Source: Phycisphaerales bacterium (GTDB lineage Bacteria > Planctomycetota > Phycisphaerae > Phycisphaerales > UBA1924). From it: a DNA stretch of 64,000 nucleotides. Of this stretch, positions 34,644 through 43,747 are shown one piece after another. The position numbers and the translations under genes are program-made. The stretch is taken from NCBI GenBank assembly GCA_020845755.1, contig JADLFE010000033.1, positions 124,001 to 188,000 of the forward strand, in the 5' to 3' direction. Every line of letters starts with the position of its first letter. The stretch's first letter is position 1. Under the pieces are notes generated by a model. It had not been told where the DNA came from. It saw only the letters and a program-made list of their open reading frames with translations, and did no database searches.

Positions 34644-36410
34644 TTACTCCGGCAATTTCTCCAATTCGCGCTCGACGCGATCGACGATGCGCCGGACCGC
34701 GCCGGGTCCGAAATCAAACGGCAGTCCCGCGGCCGCGAAGAGATCCGGGAGCGGGCGCGAGCCGCCGAGCGAGAGGCCCTTGATGTAGAGGTCGATGGCC
34801 TTGGCGGGTCCTTCTTCGAGCGAGCGGAGCCAGAGGCCCAGCGCGCCGAGTTGCGCGATGCCGTATTCGATGTAGTAGAAGGGATGGCCGAAGAGGTGGG
34901 TCTGGCGCTGCCAGGCGTTCCTGCGCGCGTCGTCGAAGCCGGACCAGTCGACGGCACGTCCGAAGCGGGCGTCAAGTTCGAGCCAGCACGCGCCGCGATC
35001 GTCGCGCGAGTGCTTCGGGTTGGCGTAGACCCAGTGCTGGAAGGCGTCGATGGTCGCGATCCACGCGAGGATGGTGATGCTCTCTTCGAGTTGGTGTCGG
35101 CGGGCGCGGGCCTCGTCCTTGGTATCGGGATAGAAGCCCCCCGGGCCGCCCAGATGCGGGAGCGTCAGCAATTCCATGCTCATGCTCGCGACCTCGCAGA
35201 ACTCGATGGGCGCGGTGCGATACGCCAGGAGCGGCTCGTCGACGCACAGCATGGAGTGGAAGGCGTGACCGGCCTCGTGGAGCATCGTCGAAACGTCTCG
35301 CTGCATGCCCGCGGCGTTCATGAAGATGAACGGGCGGCGCAGGCGATCACGCATGTACTGATAGCCGCCCGGCGCCTTGCCCTTGCGGCTGTCCAGATCG
35401 AGGTACGCGGGCCCGCCGTCCGGCGCCGGCTGGTCGTAACGCCCCGGCCCGTCGCCGAGTTGCGCAAAGAGCCCGGCGAGGCGCCGGTCGAGGCGCTCGA
35501 ACACGTCCCTCGACTTTGAGACCAGTTCCGCGCCGCCGGCGAACGGCCGCAGTGGCGCGCGCCCCTTGATGTCGACCGACAGGTCCCACGGGCGGAGCGT
35601 GTCGAGTTTCAACGCCGCCTTTCGTTTGGCGTCGAACTTGCGGATGAGCGGCGCGACGACCTGTTCGCAGGCGTCATGGAAGGCCCTGCAGTGCGAAACG
35701 CCGTAGTCGAAGCGGTGCTTGGCCTTGTAGGCGTAGCCGACGTAGTCCGCAAAGCCCGCGTTCTGTCCGACCTTGTCGCGGAGCGCGATCATCTGGTCAT
35801 AGATTTCGTCGATCGCGCCCGCGTCGCGGAGACGCCGCGCGATCATGGCGCGCCACGCGCCCTCGCGCTGGGCGCGATCGGTCGACTCCATGTACCGGGC
35901 CATCTGGGGCATGGTCTGCTCACGCCCATCGAATTCGACGGTCATCGCGCCGATCGTCTGGTCGTATTTCTGACCCAGGAGCGCCAGGTCGGTCTCCAGC
36001 GGCACGTTCTCCTTGCGGAAGAGTTCGACTTCGCACCGCGTGTCACGCGTCAGGACCATGTAGCGCTCGCCGTCCTCGCCGGAATCGAGCGAGATCTCGG
36101 CCGCGAGCGCGACAAGACGCTTGTCGAGTTCGAAGGCCAGCGGCTTGACCCTGGGCGCGACCTCTTCGACATAGGTGGCGTATGCGCCCTGCACGATCTG
36201 GTCCTCGGTGTTGCAGGTCATGGCGATGTAGAGGCTGGCGCCGGCCTCGCTGCAGGCCGCGTCGAGTTCGCTCCGGTCGCCCAGCCATGCGATCAGGTCG
36301 TTCTTGGTCGTGACCGGGCGCTCGAGCAAGGCACGAGCGAGCGGCTCGATCGATTCGAAGCGCGTGCCGTCGAACGATGAAGGTACAAACGTGGAGGTCG
36401 GCGCGGCCAT
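34644..36410 (-). CDS. M3 family oligoendopeptidase (PepF-like)
   Basis: 588 residues from the ATG at 36410 (a longer frame from 36506 adds an unlikely 32). Zinc site HEAGHAFH (378-385) with third ligand Glu in the downstream IEFCEVASMSME stretch, a PepF/oligoendopeptidase F-type pattern. The N-terminal half is the all-helical clam-shell domain that restricts substrates to short peptides. Cytosolic, no signal peptide. Likely role: recycling peptides inside the cell. It is followed, in transcription order, by the PLP decarboxylase (36-base gap). Confidence 0.9.
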   Translation of the reverse strand: MAAPTSTFVPSSFDGTRFESIEPLARALLERPVTTKNDLIAWLGDRSELDAACSEAGASLYIAMTCNTEDQIVQGAYATYVEEVAPRVKPLAFELDKRLVALAAEISLDSGEDGERYMVLTRDTRCEVELFRKENVPLETDLALLGQKYDQTIGAMTVEFDGREQTMPQMARYMESTDRAQREGAWRAMIARRLRDAGAIDEIYDQMIALRDKVGQNAGFADYVGYAYKAKHRFDYGVSHCRAFHDACEQVVAPLIRKFDAKRKAALKLDTLRPWDLSVDIKGRAPLRPFAGGAELVSKSRDVFERLDRRLAGLFAQLGDGPGRYDQPAPDGGPAYLDLDSRKGKAPGGYQYMRDRLRRPFIFMNAAGMQRDVSTMLHEAGHAFHSMLCVDEPLLAYRTAPIEFCEVASMSMELLTLPHLGGPGGFYPDTKDEARARRHQLEESITILAWIATIDAFQHWVYANPKHSRDDRGACWLELDARFGRAVDWSGFDDARRNAWQRQTHLFGHPFYYIEYGIAQLGALGLWLRSLEEGPAKAIDLYIKGLSLGGSRPLPDLFAAAGLPFDFGPGAVRRIVDRVERELEKLPE

Positions 36411-36449
36411 GCGGTGCTCCGTGGGTGCGTGGGCGAGATTGTACGGACC

Positions 36450-36490
36450 CGCAAAAGCGAACGCGGACCCGCGAGTGGACGGGTCCGCGT
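36450..36490 (-). terminator. Probable terminator after the anti-sigma gene
   Basis: On the minus strand a 10-bp stem CGCGGACCCG/CGGGTCCGCG (36462-36489) is followed by a short CTTTTG. It separates the sigma/anti-sigma pair from the M3 peptidase gene. The U tract is weak. Confidence 0.6.
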
Positions 36491-36557
36491 CGTTCGGAGT
36501 GTTCACCGATACCGGTCGCGCCGGACGATCCCCGGCGCGGTCGGGTGAGGAGCGGGG

Positions 36558-37385
36558 CTAGCCGACAATCGCCGTGGAGGTCAGAACGATCACGCCCTCC
36601 GGGTGGTCGGGCGTGATTTCCTTGATGGCCAGGCGCTTGGTGGACTTGAGGTCGATGCTGAAATCGGCGAAGTCGATCTTCTTGTCGGTGTTGAATTGCA
36701 CGGGTTGACCGACCTCGTCGCCGCGTTCGTCGAGCGCCACGACACGGTATTGCGTGAGTTCCTTGGCAAAGTTCTTGTGGAAGAGGCGGACCTTCTGGGT
36801 CGCCGCATCGAAGAACGCCGTGGCGGAGCCGTCAAAGCCCGGGGCGGGCTCGAAGTGAACGAGTCGCGAGTTGTCGTTGAAGACCAGGTCCTGCAGGTTG
36901 AAGCCGCGGATCGAGATGACGGTGTCATAGGTGCCGGTCTTGCGTATCTCGGATTCGAGGCTGGCGTATTGGCTCTGGAGGAAGAAGGTGGTGGCGGCCA
37001 GCGCGACCGCGGCCGCCGCAGACGCCAGCGCGCCGACGCGCCACACCCGCGATACGGAGCGAACCTGATGGATCGGGGGATGAAGTCGTCCGCCCTCGTG
37101 GCGATGGGCGCTCACGCCCATCTCGCGGCGCACCGCGGTAAGGACGCGATCCTTCAAGGCCGCCGCGGCGACGTCGGTCAGCACCGCGTCGCGCAGTTCG
37201 GCCGGGGGCTCGCCGTCGATCGGCACCCAGTCCGTGCGGGCCAGTCGCGTCTGCTCGCGGCGCAACTGCGCCTGGATCGACGCAGGTGCGGCGGCAAAGG
37301 CGCGATCAAACGCCTCCCGCTCCTGGTCGTCCAAAAGACCCAGCGCGTCCAGCTGGGCCAGTTCAATGAGTTCACGCGTCGTCAT
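36558..37385 (-). CDS. Membrane anti-sigma factor (RskA-like)
   Basis: 275 residues. N-terminal cytosolic part with ELAQLDALGLLDDQEREAF, an anti-sigma-domain-like opening (about 5-80), one TM helix at about 120-140 (ALASAAAAVALAATTFFL), and an extracytoplasmic beta-rich domain (about 150-275, RskA/DUF2309-like repeat of DxRLVHFEPAPGFDGSATAFF). Its start overlaps the ECF sigma gene by 4 bases (ATGA), the classic arrangement for an anti-sigma factor that sequesters the neighbouring sigma. The zinc-binding HxxxCxxC motif is absent. Confidence 0.8.
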   Translation of the reverse strand: MTTRELIELAQLDALGLLDDQEREAFDRAFAAAPASIQAQLRREQTRLARTDWVPIDGEPPAELRDAVLTDVAAAALKDRVLTAVRREMGVSAHRHEGGRLHPPIHQVRSVSRVWRVGALASAAAAVALAATTFFLQSQYASLESEIRKTGTYDTVISIRGFNLQDLVFNDNSRLVHFEPAPGFDGSATAFFDAATQKVRLFHKNFAKELTQYRVVALDERGDEVGQPVQFNTDKKIDFADFSIDLKSTKRLAIKEITPDHPEGVIVLTSTAIVG

Positions 37386-37975
37386 GAAACCAACTCCTCG
37401 TTCGTCCGTTCACGCAGGCGCACCAGTGCCCGCGACAACGCCGACTTGATCGTCCCAAGCGGCGTATTGAGTTCATCCCCGATCTGACGGAGCGTCTGCC
37501 CCCCCAGGTAGGCACGCGTGACAACGGTCCGCTGAAGTTCGGGCAAGGCCGCGATCCGCTTCAACAGCACCGCCATCCGCTCGTCACGTTCGCCGGTCGA
37601 CGCCTCGGGCATCACAGAGGCCTCGGCGCCGCTGGCCTGCGCGCTATCGAGCGAACTGGCCTTCACTCTCGCTCTCGTACGCCGAAGTTTGTCCACCAGA
37701 TGCCGGCGCGAGATCAACATCACCCACGTCACCAACGCCGCACGCGCGGGGTCGTATCGCTCCGCGGTGCGCCACAAACGCACAAAGATCTCCTGCACCG
37801 CGTCCTCGGCCTCGGCGCGGCTTGGCATCGCCTGGATCGCCATGCGATACACCAGCGAACCAAATCTGTCATACAACTCCGCCACCCCGGCCTCCTGGCC
37901 GGCGGCGACACGACGCATCAGCGCCAAGTCGCGCGCGTCCCGTTCCCTGGGATCGATGTCCTCGCGAGATGCCAT
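37382..37975 (-). CDS. ECF RNA polymerase sigma factor
   Basis: 197 residues. Region 2 (about 25-95) with AELYDRFGSLVYRMA, AEDAVQEIFVRLWRTAERYDP, and region 4 (about 135-190) with LPELQRTVVTRAYLGGQTLRQIGDEL and LGTIKSALSRALVRLRE as the -35-binding helix-turn-helix. The linker between (about 105-130) is Ser/Ala rich. The anti-sigma gene overlaps its end by 4 bases, so the pair is co-translated. The promoter it recognises is not identifiable here; autoregulation is likely but unproven. Confidence 0.93.
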   Translation of the reverse strand: MASREDIDPRERDARDLALMRRVAAGQEAGVAELYDRFGSLVYRMAIQAMPSRAEAEDAVQEIFVRLWRTAERYDPARAALVTWVMLISRRHLVDKLRRTRARVKASSLDSAQASGAEASVMPEASTGERDERMAVLLKRIAALPELQRTVVTRAYLGGQTLRQIGDELNTPLGTIKSALSRALVRLRERTNEELVS

Positions 37976-38306
37976 CGTCTGAGCCTCGTTCGCCGACGCC
38001 CGAAGACGCCGGAGGAAAAGCCCCTATGCCACCCCGAACTGGCCGGCCCGGTACGCCCGAGCATCATGGGGAAGAATCCCCGGCCTCCAGCATACAACCT
38101 TCGGCGGTCTGTACGCTTACCCAGCCCGAGGGGATGCATCAATTCCGTTTTCAACCTGCCGGACGTTCGTCGTTTGTGTGCTACGAACATCATACAAATG
38201 AAAATCCGGCGTCCGAGTAACCACGAATTCTCTGTTGCGGTTGCGCTGGTGTTTCGATAGTCTCTAAACCGGAAGGCGTGGAAAGTAGAGTCAGGAGACT
38301 CGTGAG
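37976..38306. other. Divergent intergenic stretch, sigma factor to pseudopilin
   Basis: A 331-base region. Toward the pseudopilin, TTGCGG and TAGTCT lie 17 bases apart near 38240-38270, a weak promoter candidate on the plus strand. Near 38150-38220 AT content is raised (TTTGTGTGCTACGAACATCATACAAATG). No coding frame is convincing. Confidence 0.4.
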
Positions 38307-39065
38307 GTGAAGAGAACTGCCCGTCATCCCGCGCGCGCATTCACGCTGATCGACGTCATGGTTTCCATGGCCGTCGTCGCGGTGCTGATCGGCCTGTTGC
38401 TCCCGTCGCTCCGCGGCGTGACGAGCACCGGCAAGCGCGTTGCGTGCTCTTCCAATATCCGACAGATCGGGCTGGGTCTCCATATGTACGCCGACGACTG
38501 GAACGGCTTCGTGGTGCCCAGCCGCTATGTTCCCGGTTGGTCACCCAAGTATCGTGATTCCGACGCCGCGGAGATGATGACGCTGCGCCTCGCCAACGAC
38601 GCCGACGGCCTGTGGGGACAGTCGTGGGACGGCCTGGGCCGCCTCACCGCCGCCAACTACCTCGACGCCCCCAAGATCTACTACTGCCCATCTCACCATG
38701 GCTCGCACAAGTTCACGCAATACGCGGACGCGTTCGGCCTGGATACCCGCGTCGCCATCGGCAACTACCAGTACCGCGGGCGGGGTCCCAACGACTCCCG
38801 CTTCCTCTACGACATCATCCCGTCCGCCTCGGCCCTTGTGTCCGACGGACTTCAGAGCAAACTCGATTACAACCACCAGTTCGGACTGAACGTTCTGCTC
38901 GCCGACCTGCACGTCGTCTGGCTTAGCGACGCTGACCACGCCCTCTACAACTCCCTCCCTGACGACGCCGAGGAATACGGCGCCGCATCAGCCGTCAACG
39001 ACGCCTGGAGCGCGATCGACAACCGGCACACGACGTCGACCGGCAATGGCGGCGGCGGGAAGTAA
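38307..39065 (+). CDS. Pseudopilin-like protein with prepilin leader (DUF1559-like)
   Basis: 252 residues. Short basic leader and prepilin site RA|FTLID (A11|F12), then a hydrophobic helix to about residue 35. The conserved Glu5 of the mature pilin is Asp. The body has the DUF1559 pattern: CSSNIRQIGLGLHMYADDWNG, IYYCPSHH and a C-terminal VLLADLHVVWLSD, akin to the H-X9-DG motif. It would be cleaved by a prepilin peptidase and assembled by a type II secretion or pilus machine; partners are not in the window. Start GTG at 38307. Confidence 0.85.
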   Translation: MKRTARHPARAFTLIDVMVSMAVVAVLIGLLLPSLRGVTSTGKRVACSSNIRQIGLGLHMYADDWNGFVVPSRYVPGWSPKYRDSDAAEMMTLRLANDADGLWGQSWDGLGRLTAANYLDAPKIYYCPSHHGSHKFTQYADAFGLDTRVAIGNYQYRGRGPNDSRFLYDIIPSASALVSDGLQSKLDYNHQFGLNVLLADLHVVWLSDADHALYNSLPDDAEEYGAASAVNDAWSAIDNRHTTSTGNGGGGK

Positions 39066-39147
39066 CGCCATCCGGCAGCACAACACCCGGTCATCAGATT
39101 CCGCGGATCGTTCGCACGTGCGACCGCGGGCCGTGTACGCTCCATCC

Positions 39148-40257
39148 ATGAACACCTTCGCCCGTGCGCTGCCACCGCCCGTTGCGTGCATCCTGGCCTC
39201 GACTCTGGCCGCAACGCTCGCGTCCAATGCGCCCGCACAACTCTCGCCCGAGCGCCTGTACTACGGCGTCAACCAGCCCATCAACATCCGCGTCACCACG
39301 CCCGACAACATCGAGATCGACACCGCCATCTTGCTCCAGCGCCCCGACGGCTCGGACATCAAGGTCGCCGGCGTTGTTCCCGGAGTCGTCAACCTCGCCA
39401 CCATGTTCCCCGAGATCTGGACCACGCCGATCGACGGCGTCTGGTATGCCCAACTCCACGTCGGCATCGCCGATATCGGCGCGCCCATCGTCATCCAGCC
39501 GCTCAAGGGCACCGGCCCGGCCCAGATGACAGACGAGGCCGGCGCGATCGCCCTCAAACTCGACGAAAAAACCCGCCAGGCCAACTTCGGCACGCGCAAC
39601 GCCCGCATCACCTACCCCCAGCCCGACAAACTGCTCACCGGCGTGCGCGTGTACGTCGATCGCGTCGCGACGATGCAGACCTCGCTCGGCGACATCGAGT
39701 TTGCGATGAGGCCCGACGCCGCGCCCAACACCGTGTTCAACTTCCTCCACCTGGCCGAGGGAGGGTTCTACACCGGCGTGATCTTCCATCGTGTCGTCGC
39801 CAGGCTCCCCAACGGCAACGCGTTCGTGATCCAGACCGGCGACCCAACCGGCACGGGCGATGGTGGCCCGGGATTCGCTATCGACCTCGAGCCCAGCACG
39901 CTCCCCCACGACTTCGGCGTGCTCTCCATGGCGCGCGATGACGACCCCAACACCAACGGCTCGCAGATCTTCGTCGCGCTGTCGCGCGAGGGCACCGCGC
40001 GCCTCGACGGGCGTTACACCGCCTTTGCCCAGGCGCTCTCGGGCGCGGAGGTGATACGCAAGATCGCGGCGGTGCAGGTTGGCGAGAACGATCGTCCCAT
40101 CGATCCGCCCGTGATTCGGGCGATCAGGCTGGACCAGGCGCCACCACTGGCCCGGCGGAGGCCGCTCACGCCCGAAGTCGACCCGGGACAGGCGCCCAGC
40201 AGCAAACCCACCGACGCGCCGAAAGCGGGGCCCGCTCAGCCCGGAGACAGGAAGTAG
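39148..40257 (+). CDS. Exported cyclophilin-type peptidyl-prolyl isomerase
   Basis: 369 residues. Signal peptide 1-31 (ACILASTLAATLASNAPAQ). An N-terminal beta domain (about 35-130) of unknown type is followed by a cyclophilin fold (about 175-330): TSLGDIEFAMRPDAAPNTV, NFLHLAEGGFYTGVIFHRVV, FVIQTGDPTGTGDGGPGF, HDFGVLSMAR and NGSQIFVALSREG, which include the isomerase catalytic Arg in FHRVV and the Q-x-G motif. The C-terminus is Pro-rich. Accelerates cis-trans isomerisation around proline in exported proteins. I took the ATG at 39148 because it begins the signal peptide. Confidence 0.9.
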   Translation: MNTFARALPPPVACILASTLAATLASNAPAQLSPERLYYGVNQPINIRVTTPDNIEIDTAILLQRPDGSDIKVAGVVPGVVNLATMFPEIWTTPIDGVWYAQLHVGIADIGAPIVIQPLKGTGPAQMTDEAGAIALKLDEKTRQANFGTRNARITYPQPDKLLTGVRVYVDRVATMQTSLGDIEFAMRPDAAPNTVFNFLHLAEGGFYTGVIFHRVVARLPNGNAFVIQTGDPTGTGDGGPGFAIDLEPSTLPHDFGVLSMARDDDPNTNGSQIFVALSREGTARLDGRYTAFAQALSGAEVIRKIAAVQVGENDRPIDPPVIRAIRLDQAPPLARRRPLTPEVDPGQAPSSKPTDAPKAGPAQPGDRK

Positions 40258-40328
40258 AACTCATCGCGCCGCGCGGCGCCGCGCGCATCCTCTCAGCCCA
40301 CGCGGACACCTTGGCCGATACACAGGCC

Positions 40329-40901
40329 ATGTTTGCCATCCTCTGTGCCATCCTGGCCGGGCTCTGCTGGGGCGTCGGCGAGATCTTCACCAAGGGCGCG
40401 ATCAACACCAAGGAGATCGGCCCGATGGGAACGGTCTTCTTCCGCGCAGCCGTCACGCTCCCGCTCGCGCTGGCCGCGTTCCTCGTCGCCCATTCCGTTG
40501 TGAAGTCGGAACCACAGGCGTGGTGGCGCGACATGAGCGGCGCGACCTGGGCCAAACTCATCTTCGGTTCTGGACTCCTCGCCGGCTTTGCGGGCGTCTT
40601 CTTCTTCTACCTGGGCCTGGCCCAGCCCGGCGGCGACATCTCCCTCCTCCGCCCGATCGCCTTCGCCCTCGCGCCCGCCACGGCCGTCATCCTCGGGTGG
40701 CTCATCCTCAAGGAAGAGATGACCGCGCGCAAGATCGCCGCGGTCGTGCTGATCATCAGCGGCATCGTCCTCCTCACCGGCGGGCGTAAAGCAACACCCA
40801 CTCCCAGCGAGAACGCACCAACCTCGGGCCCGTCCGCGGCCCGACCGGGCGGGACGACCACGACGGTTCCGACCGGCGAGAGTGCTTCGTTCTCTTCTTG
40901 A
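40329..40901 (+). CDS. EamA-family membrane transporter, half size
   Basis: 190 residues (196 if TTG at 40311 is used). Four to five TM helices: FAILCAILAGLCWGVGEIF, VFFRAAVTLPLALAAFLVA, LLAGFAGVFFFYLGLA, AFALAPATAVILGWLI and IAAVVLIISGIVLLTGG. This is a single EamA repeat, half the usual ten-helix DMT transporter, and would work as a dimer. The C-terminal 35 residues are Pro/Thr/Ser-rich. Substrate unknown. Confidence 0.82.
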   Translation: MFAILCAILAGLCWGVGEIFTKGAINTKEIGPMGTVFFRAAVTLPLALAAFLVAHSVVKSEPQAWWRDMSGATWAKLIFGSGLLAGFAGVFFFYLGLAQPGGDISLLRPIAFALAPATAVILGWLILKEEMTARKIAAVVLIISGIVLLTGGRKATPTPSENAPTSGPSAARPGGTTTTVPTGESASFSS

Positions 40902-40970
40902 TGGTCGATCCCGCGTTGTTCTCCCCCTCTCTTCTGTTATCTTGACCTCCGCCCGCAACCGGAGGTCACC

Positions 40971-42323
40971 ATGTCCAACCGCCGCGAGTTTCTTGGCACG
41001 CTCGGTGCGATCGCGCTCCCCGCGTCGTATCTCGCCTGGGCCGCCTGCGAGGCGACGGCCTCGGCCATCGTGCCCCTCCCCACGCGCGACACGCTCGACA
41101 TCCTCACCGAACTCGCCGATACCCCCGGTTCGCCCGACGAGATCGCCCGCGACGAATCCTTCTGGGCCCAGTGCCAGACCGCGTTCACGGTCGATCGCAG
41201 CCTCGTCAATTTCAACAACGGCGGCGTGAGCCCCACGCCGCGAATCGTGCAAGAGGCGATGAAGCGCCACTACGACTTCGCCAACTCGCACCCGACGGCC
41301 CTCGCGCTCTTCTCCATTCTCGAGCCCGCGCCCCGCAACGCGGTCCGCGAGCGGCTGGCCCACCACTGGGGCGCCGACGCCGAGGAAATCGCGATCACGC
41401 GGAACTCCAGCGAGAGCCTGCACATCTGCCAACTCGGGATCGACCTTGAGCCCGGCGACGAGATGCTCGCGATGACGTGCGACTACCCGCGCATGCTCAA
41501 CGCCTTCCGCCTGCGCGAACGCCGCCAGGGGTGCAAACTCGTGCTCATCAAACTGCCGATCCCCGCGGAGGACGACGACGAGATCCTGCGCCGCTATCGC
41601 GAGGCGATCACGCCGCGGACCCGCGTGATACTCATGAGCCACATCGTCAACATCACCGGGCAGATTCTCCCCGTGCGCAAGGTCGTCGAGATGGCCCGAG
41701 GAATCAACGGCGGCATCCCCGTCATCGTCGACGGCGCCCACGCGCTAGCCCACTTTGCCTTCAAACTCCCCGACCTGGGCTGCGACTACTACGGCGTGTC
41801 GCTGCACAAATGGCTCTTCGCGCCGCACGGCACGGGTCTGCTCTATGTGAAGCGCGACAAGATCAAAGGCCTCTGGCCCATGTTCGGCACCGCGCCCGAG
41901 CAGGACGACAACATCCGCAAGTTCGAGGAAGTCGGAACCCACCCCGCCGGCAATTTCCTCGCGATCGCCGAGGCCCTCACCTTCCACCAGACCCTCGGCG
42001 ACGCACGAAAGGAAGCCCGCCTCCGCTATCTCCGCGACACATGGGCCGGGCGATTGCTCGCCACCGGCAGGTGCACGCTGCACACCAGCCTCAAGCCCCA
42101 ATACTCCTGCGGCATCGGCACGATCCAGGTCGAAGGCGTCGACAGCGCCAAGATCGGTTCGTACCTGTGGGACACCCACCGCATCGCCGTCACGCCGATC
42201 AAGCACGATGAGTTCGAGGGACTGCGCGTCACGCCCAGCGTCTACTCGACGATGGAAGAGGTTGACCGGTTCTGCTCCGCGGTCGAGCACGTGATCAGGC
42301 ACGGCCTGCCGGCGACGCCTTGA
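40971..42323 (+). CDS. Class V aminotransferase-like PLP protein with twin-arginine leader
   Basis: 450 residues. The N-terminus SNRREFLGTLGAIALPASYL is a twin-arginine export signal, unusual for a PLP enzyme. The rest is fold type I: FNNGGVSPTP (the LNNGG motif), RNSSESLHICQLG, VIVDGAHALAH (Asp254) and Schiff-base Lys280 in GVSLHKWLFAPHGTG. The closest pattern is the isopenicillin-N epimerase-like / 'selenocysteine lyase-like' group. Strong Shine-Dalgarno GGAGG precedes the ATG. mnmE overlaps its stop (TTGA), so the two may be co-translated. Confidence 0.85.
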   Translation: MSNRREFLGTLGAIALPASYLAWAACEATASAIVPLPTRDTLDILTELADTPGSPDEIARDESFWAQCQTAFTVDRSLVNFNNGGVSPTPRIVQEAMKRHYDFANSHPTALALFSILEPAPRNAVRERLAHHWGADAEEIAITRNSSESLHICQLGIDLEPGDEMLAMTCDYPRMLNAFRLRERRQGCKLVLIKLPIPAEDDDEILRRYREAITPRTRVILMSHIVNITGQILPVRKVVEMARGINGGIPVIVDGAHALAHFAFKLPDLGCDYYGVSLHKWLFAPHGTGLLYVKRDKIKGLWPMFGTAPEQDDNIRKFEEVGTHPAGNFLAIAEALTFHQTLGDARKEARLRYLRDTWAGRLLATGRCTLHTSLKPQYSCGIGTIQVEGVDSAKIGSYLWDTHRIAVTPIKHDEFEGLRVTPSVYSTMEEVDRFCSAVEHVIRHGLPATP

Positions 42324-43747
42324 CGCTCAACAATGCTCCGATGATCTCCGGCGACACCATCATCGCCTGTTCCACCGGCGGGGCCCATTCACCGCGGGCG
42401 CTGGTGCGTCTGTCCGGCCCCGACGTGCCGCGGCTGGCACGCGCGATCGCGGGTGAAATCGGGCCCCGCGTCGCTGCCACGGGCGCGCTGAGACTGCGCG
42501 ACCCCGTAAGAAGCAGCATCCCGCACGACGTGCCCGTGCTGTGCGTTTGCTTCGCGGCCCCCGCGTCGTACACCGGCGAAGACATGCTCGAGATTTCCCT
42601 TCCAGGCAACCCGACGCTGGTCGATCGCGTGATAGACGCAATCGTCGCCGACAGGATCAACGCGCCGGACACCGGCTCGCGCGTGGACGCATCCGGCGGC
42701 GTCCGCCGCGCCGAGCCCGGCGAGTTTTCCGCGCGGGCGTTTCTCAACGGCAAACTCACGCTCGAACAGGCCGAGGGCGTCGCGGGCATCATCGCCGCCC
42801 GCACGGGCGAACAACTCGCTGCGGCCGACCGCCTTCTCCGCGGCACGACCGGCGACCGTTACCGCGCCTGGACCGACGAACTGGCCACGCTGCTGGCGCT
42901 CGTCGAGGCGGGCATCGACTTCACCGACCAGGATGACGTGGTCGCGATCACGCCCGCGGACCTCGTGCGGCGCGCCCGCTCCGTCGACGACGCGATCTCG
43001 CGCGAACTCGGCTCGACACACGCCCGCGCCACGCCCGGTGTGCTCCCCGTGGTCCTCATCGTCGGCGAGCCCAACGCGGGCAAGAGCACGCTCTTCAACG
43101 CCATGCTCGCCACGCGCCGTGCGATCGAATCGCCGCGGCGCGGCACGACGCGCGACGTGCTCCGCGAGGAGCTCGATCTTGGCGCGCATATTCCCGGCGC
43201 CGGGCGCGTCATCCTCTGCGATTCCGCGGGGCTCGACGAGTCCATCGCGATCGGTCCCTCCGAGTCCGCGGCCCAGTCCGCGACGCGGGCCGCGATCGTC
43301 GACGCCGATGTCATTGTGCATTGCGATCCATCCGGGGAGTTCGCGCGGGTTGGGGGCGAGATCGCCGTGCGTCCCGATACTCCCATCATCCGCGTGCGCA
43401 CCAAGAGCGACTGCGCGAGCGGAGCCGCCGCTTCCTCCGCCATCCCGGTCTGCGCCCTCGACGCCTGGAACCTCGATCTCCTCCGCCGCGCCGTCGCCGA
43501 CGCCGCGGGCGTTGGCGGCTCGGAGGGTCTGGCCGTCGCGCGTCACGCCGAAGCACTGCGATCCGCACGCGCCGCCCTGGCCCGCATCATTCCCGACACC
43601 GATCCCGCGGCCCGCTCGCTCCTCGCCCCCGAGACCATCGCCGAATCTCTCCGCGAAGCGCTCGAACACCTCGGCGCGATCAGCGGGCGTCTCACGACCG
43701 AGGACATCCTCGGCAAGGTCTTCTCATCCTTCTGCGTCGGCAAGTAG
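42320..43747 (+). CDS. mnmE: tRNA modification GTPase MnmE (TrmE)
   Basis: 475 residues. With GidA/MnmG it makes the 5-carboxymethylaminomethyl group of wobble uridines. Domains: N-terminal tetrahydrofolate-binding fold (1-120, DTIIACSTGGAHSPRALVRLSG), helical domain, then an embedded Ras-like G domain: GEPNAGKS (249-256), TTRD, DSAGL, TKSD, and the C-terminal FCVGK ending with the catalytic-dimer Cys. Start is TTG at 42320, overlapping the previous stop; an ATG at 42341 is the alternative. An extra segment at about 112-131 (RINAPDTGSRVDASGGVR) lengthens the N-terminal domain. Confidence 0.95.
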   Translation: MTLNNAPMISGDTIIACSTGGAHSPRALVRLSGPDVPRLARAIAGEIGPRVAATGALRLRDPVRSSIPHDVPVLCVCFAAPASYTGEDMLEISLPGNPTLVDRVIDAIVADRINAPDTGSRVDASGGVRRAEPGEFSARAFLNGKLTLEQAEGVAGIIAARTGEQLAAADRLLRGTTGDRYRAWTDELATLLALVEAGIDFTDQDDVVAITPADLVRRARSVDDAISRELGSTHARATPGVLPVVLIVGEPNAGKSTLFNAMLATRRAIESPRRGTTRDVLREELDLGAHIPGAGRVILCDSAGLDESIAIGPSESAAQSATRAAIVDADVIVHCDPSGEFARVGGEIAVRPDTPIIRVRTKSDCASGAAASSAIPVCALDAWNLDLLRRAVADAAGVGGSEGLAVARHAEALRSARAALARIIPDTDPAARSLLAPETIAESLREALEHLGAISGRLTTEDILGKVFSSFCVGK

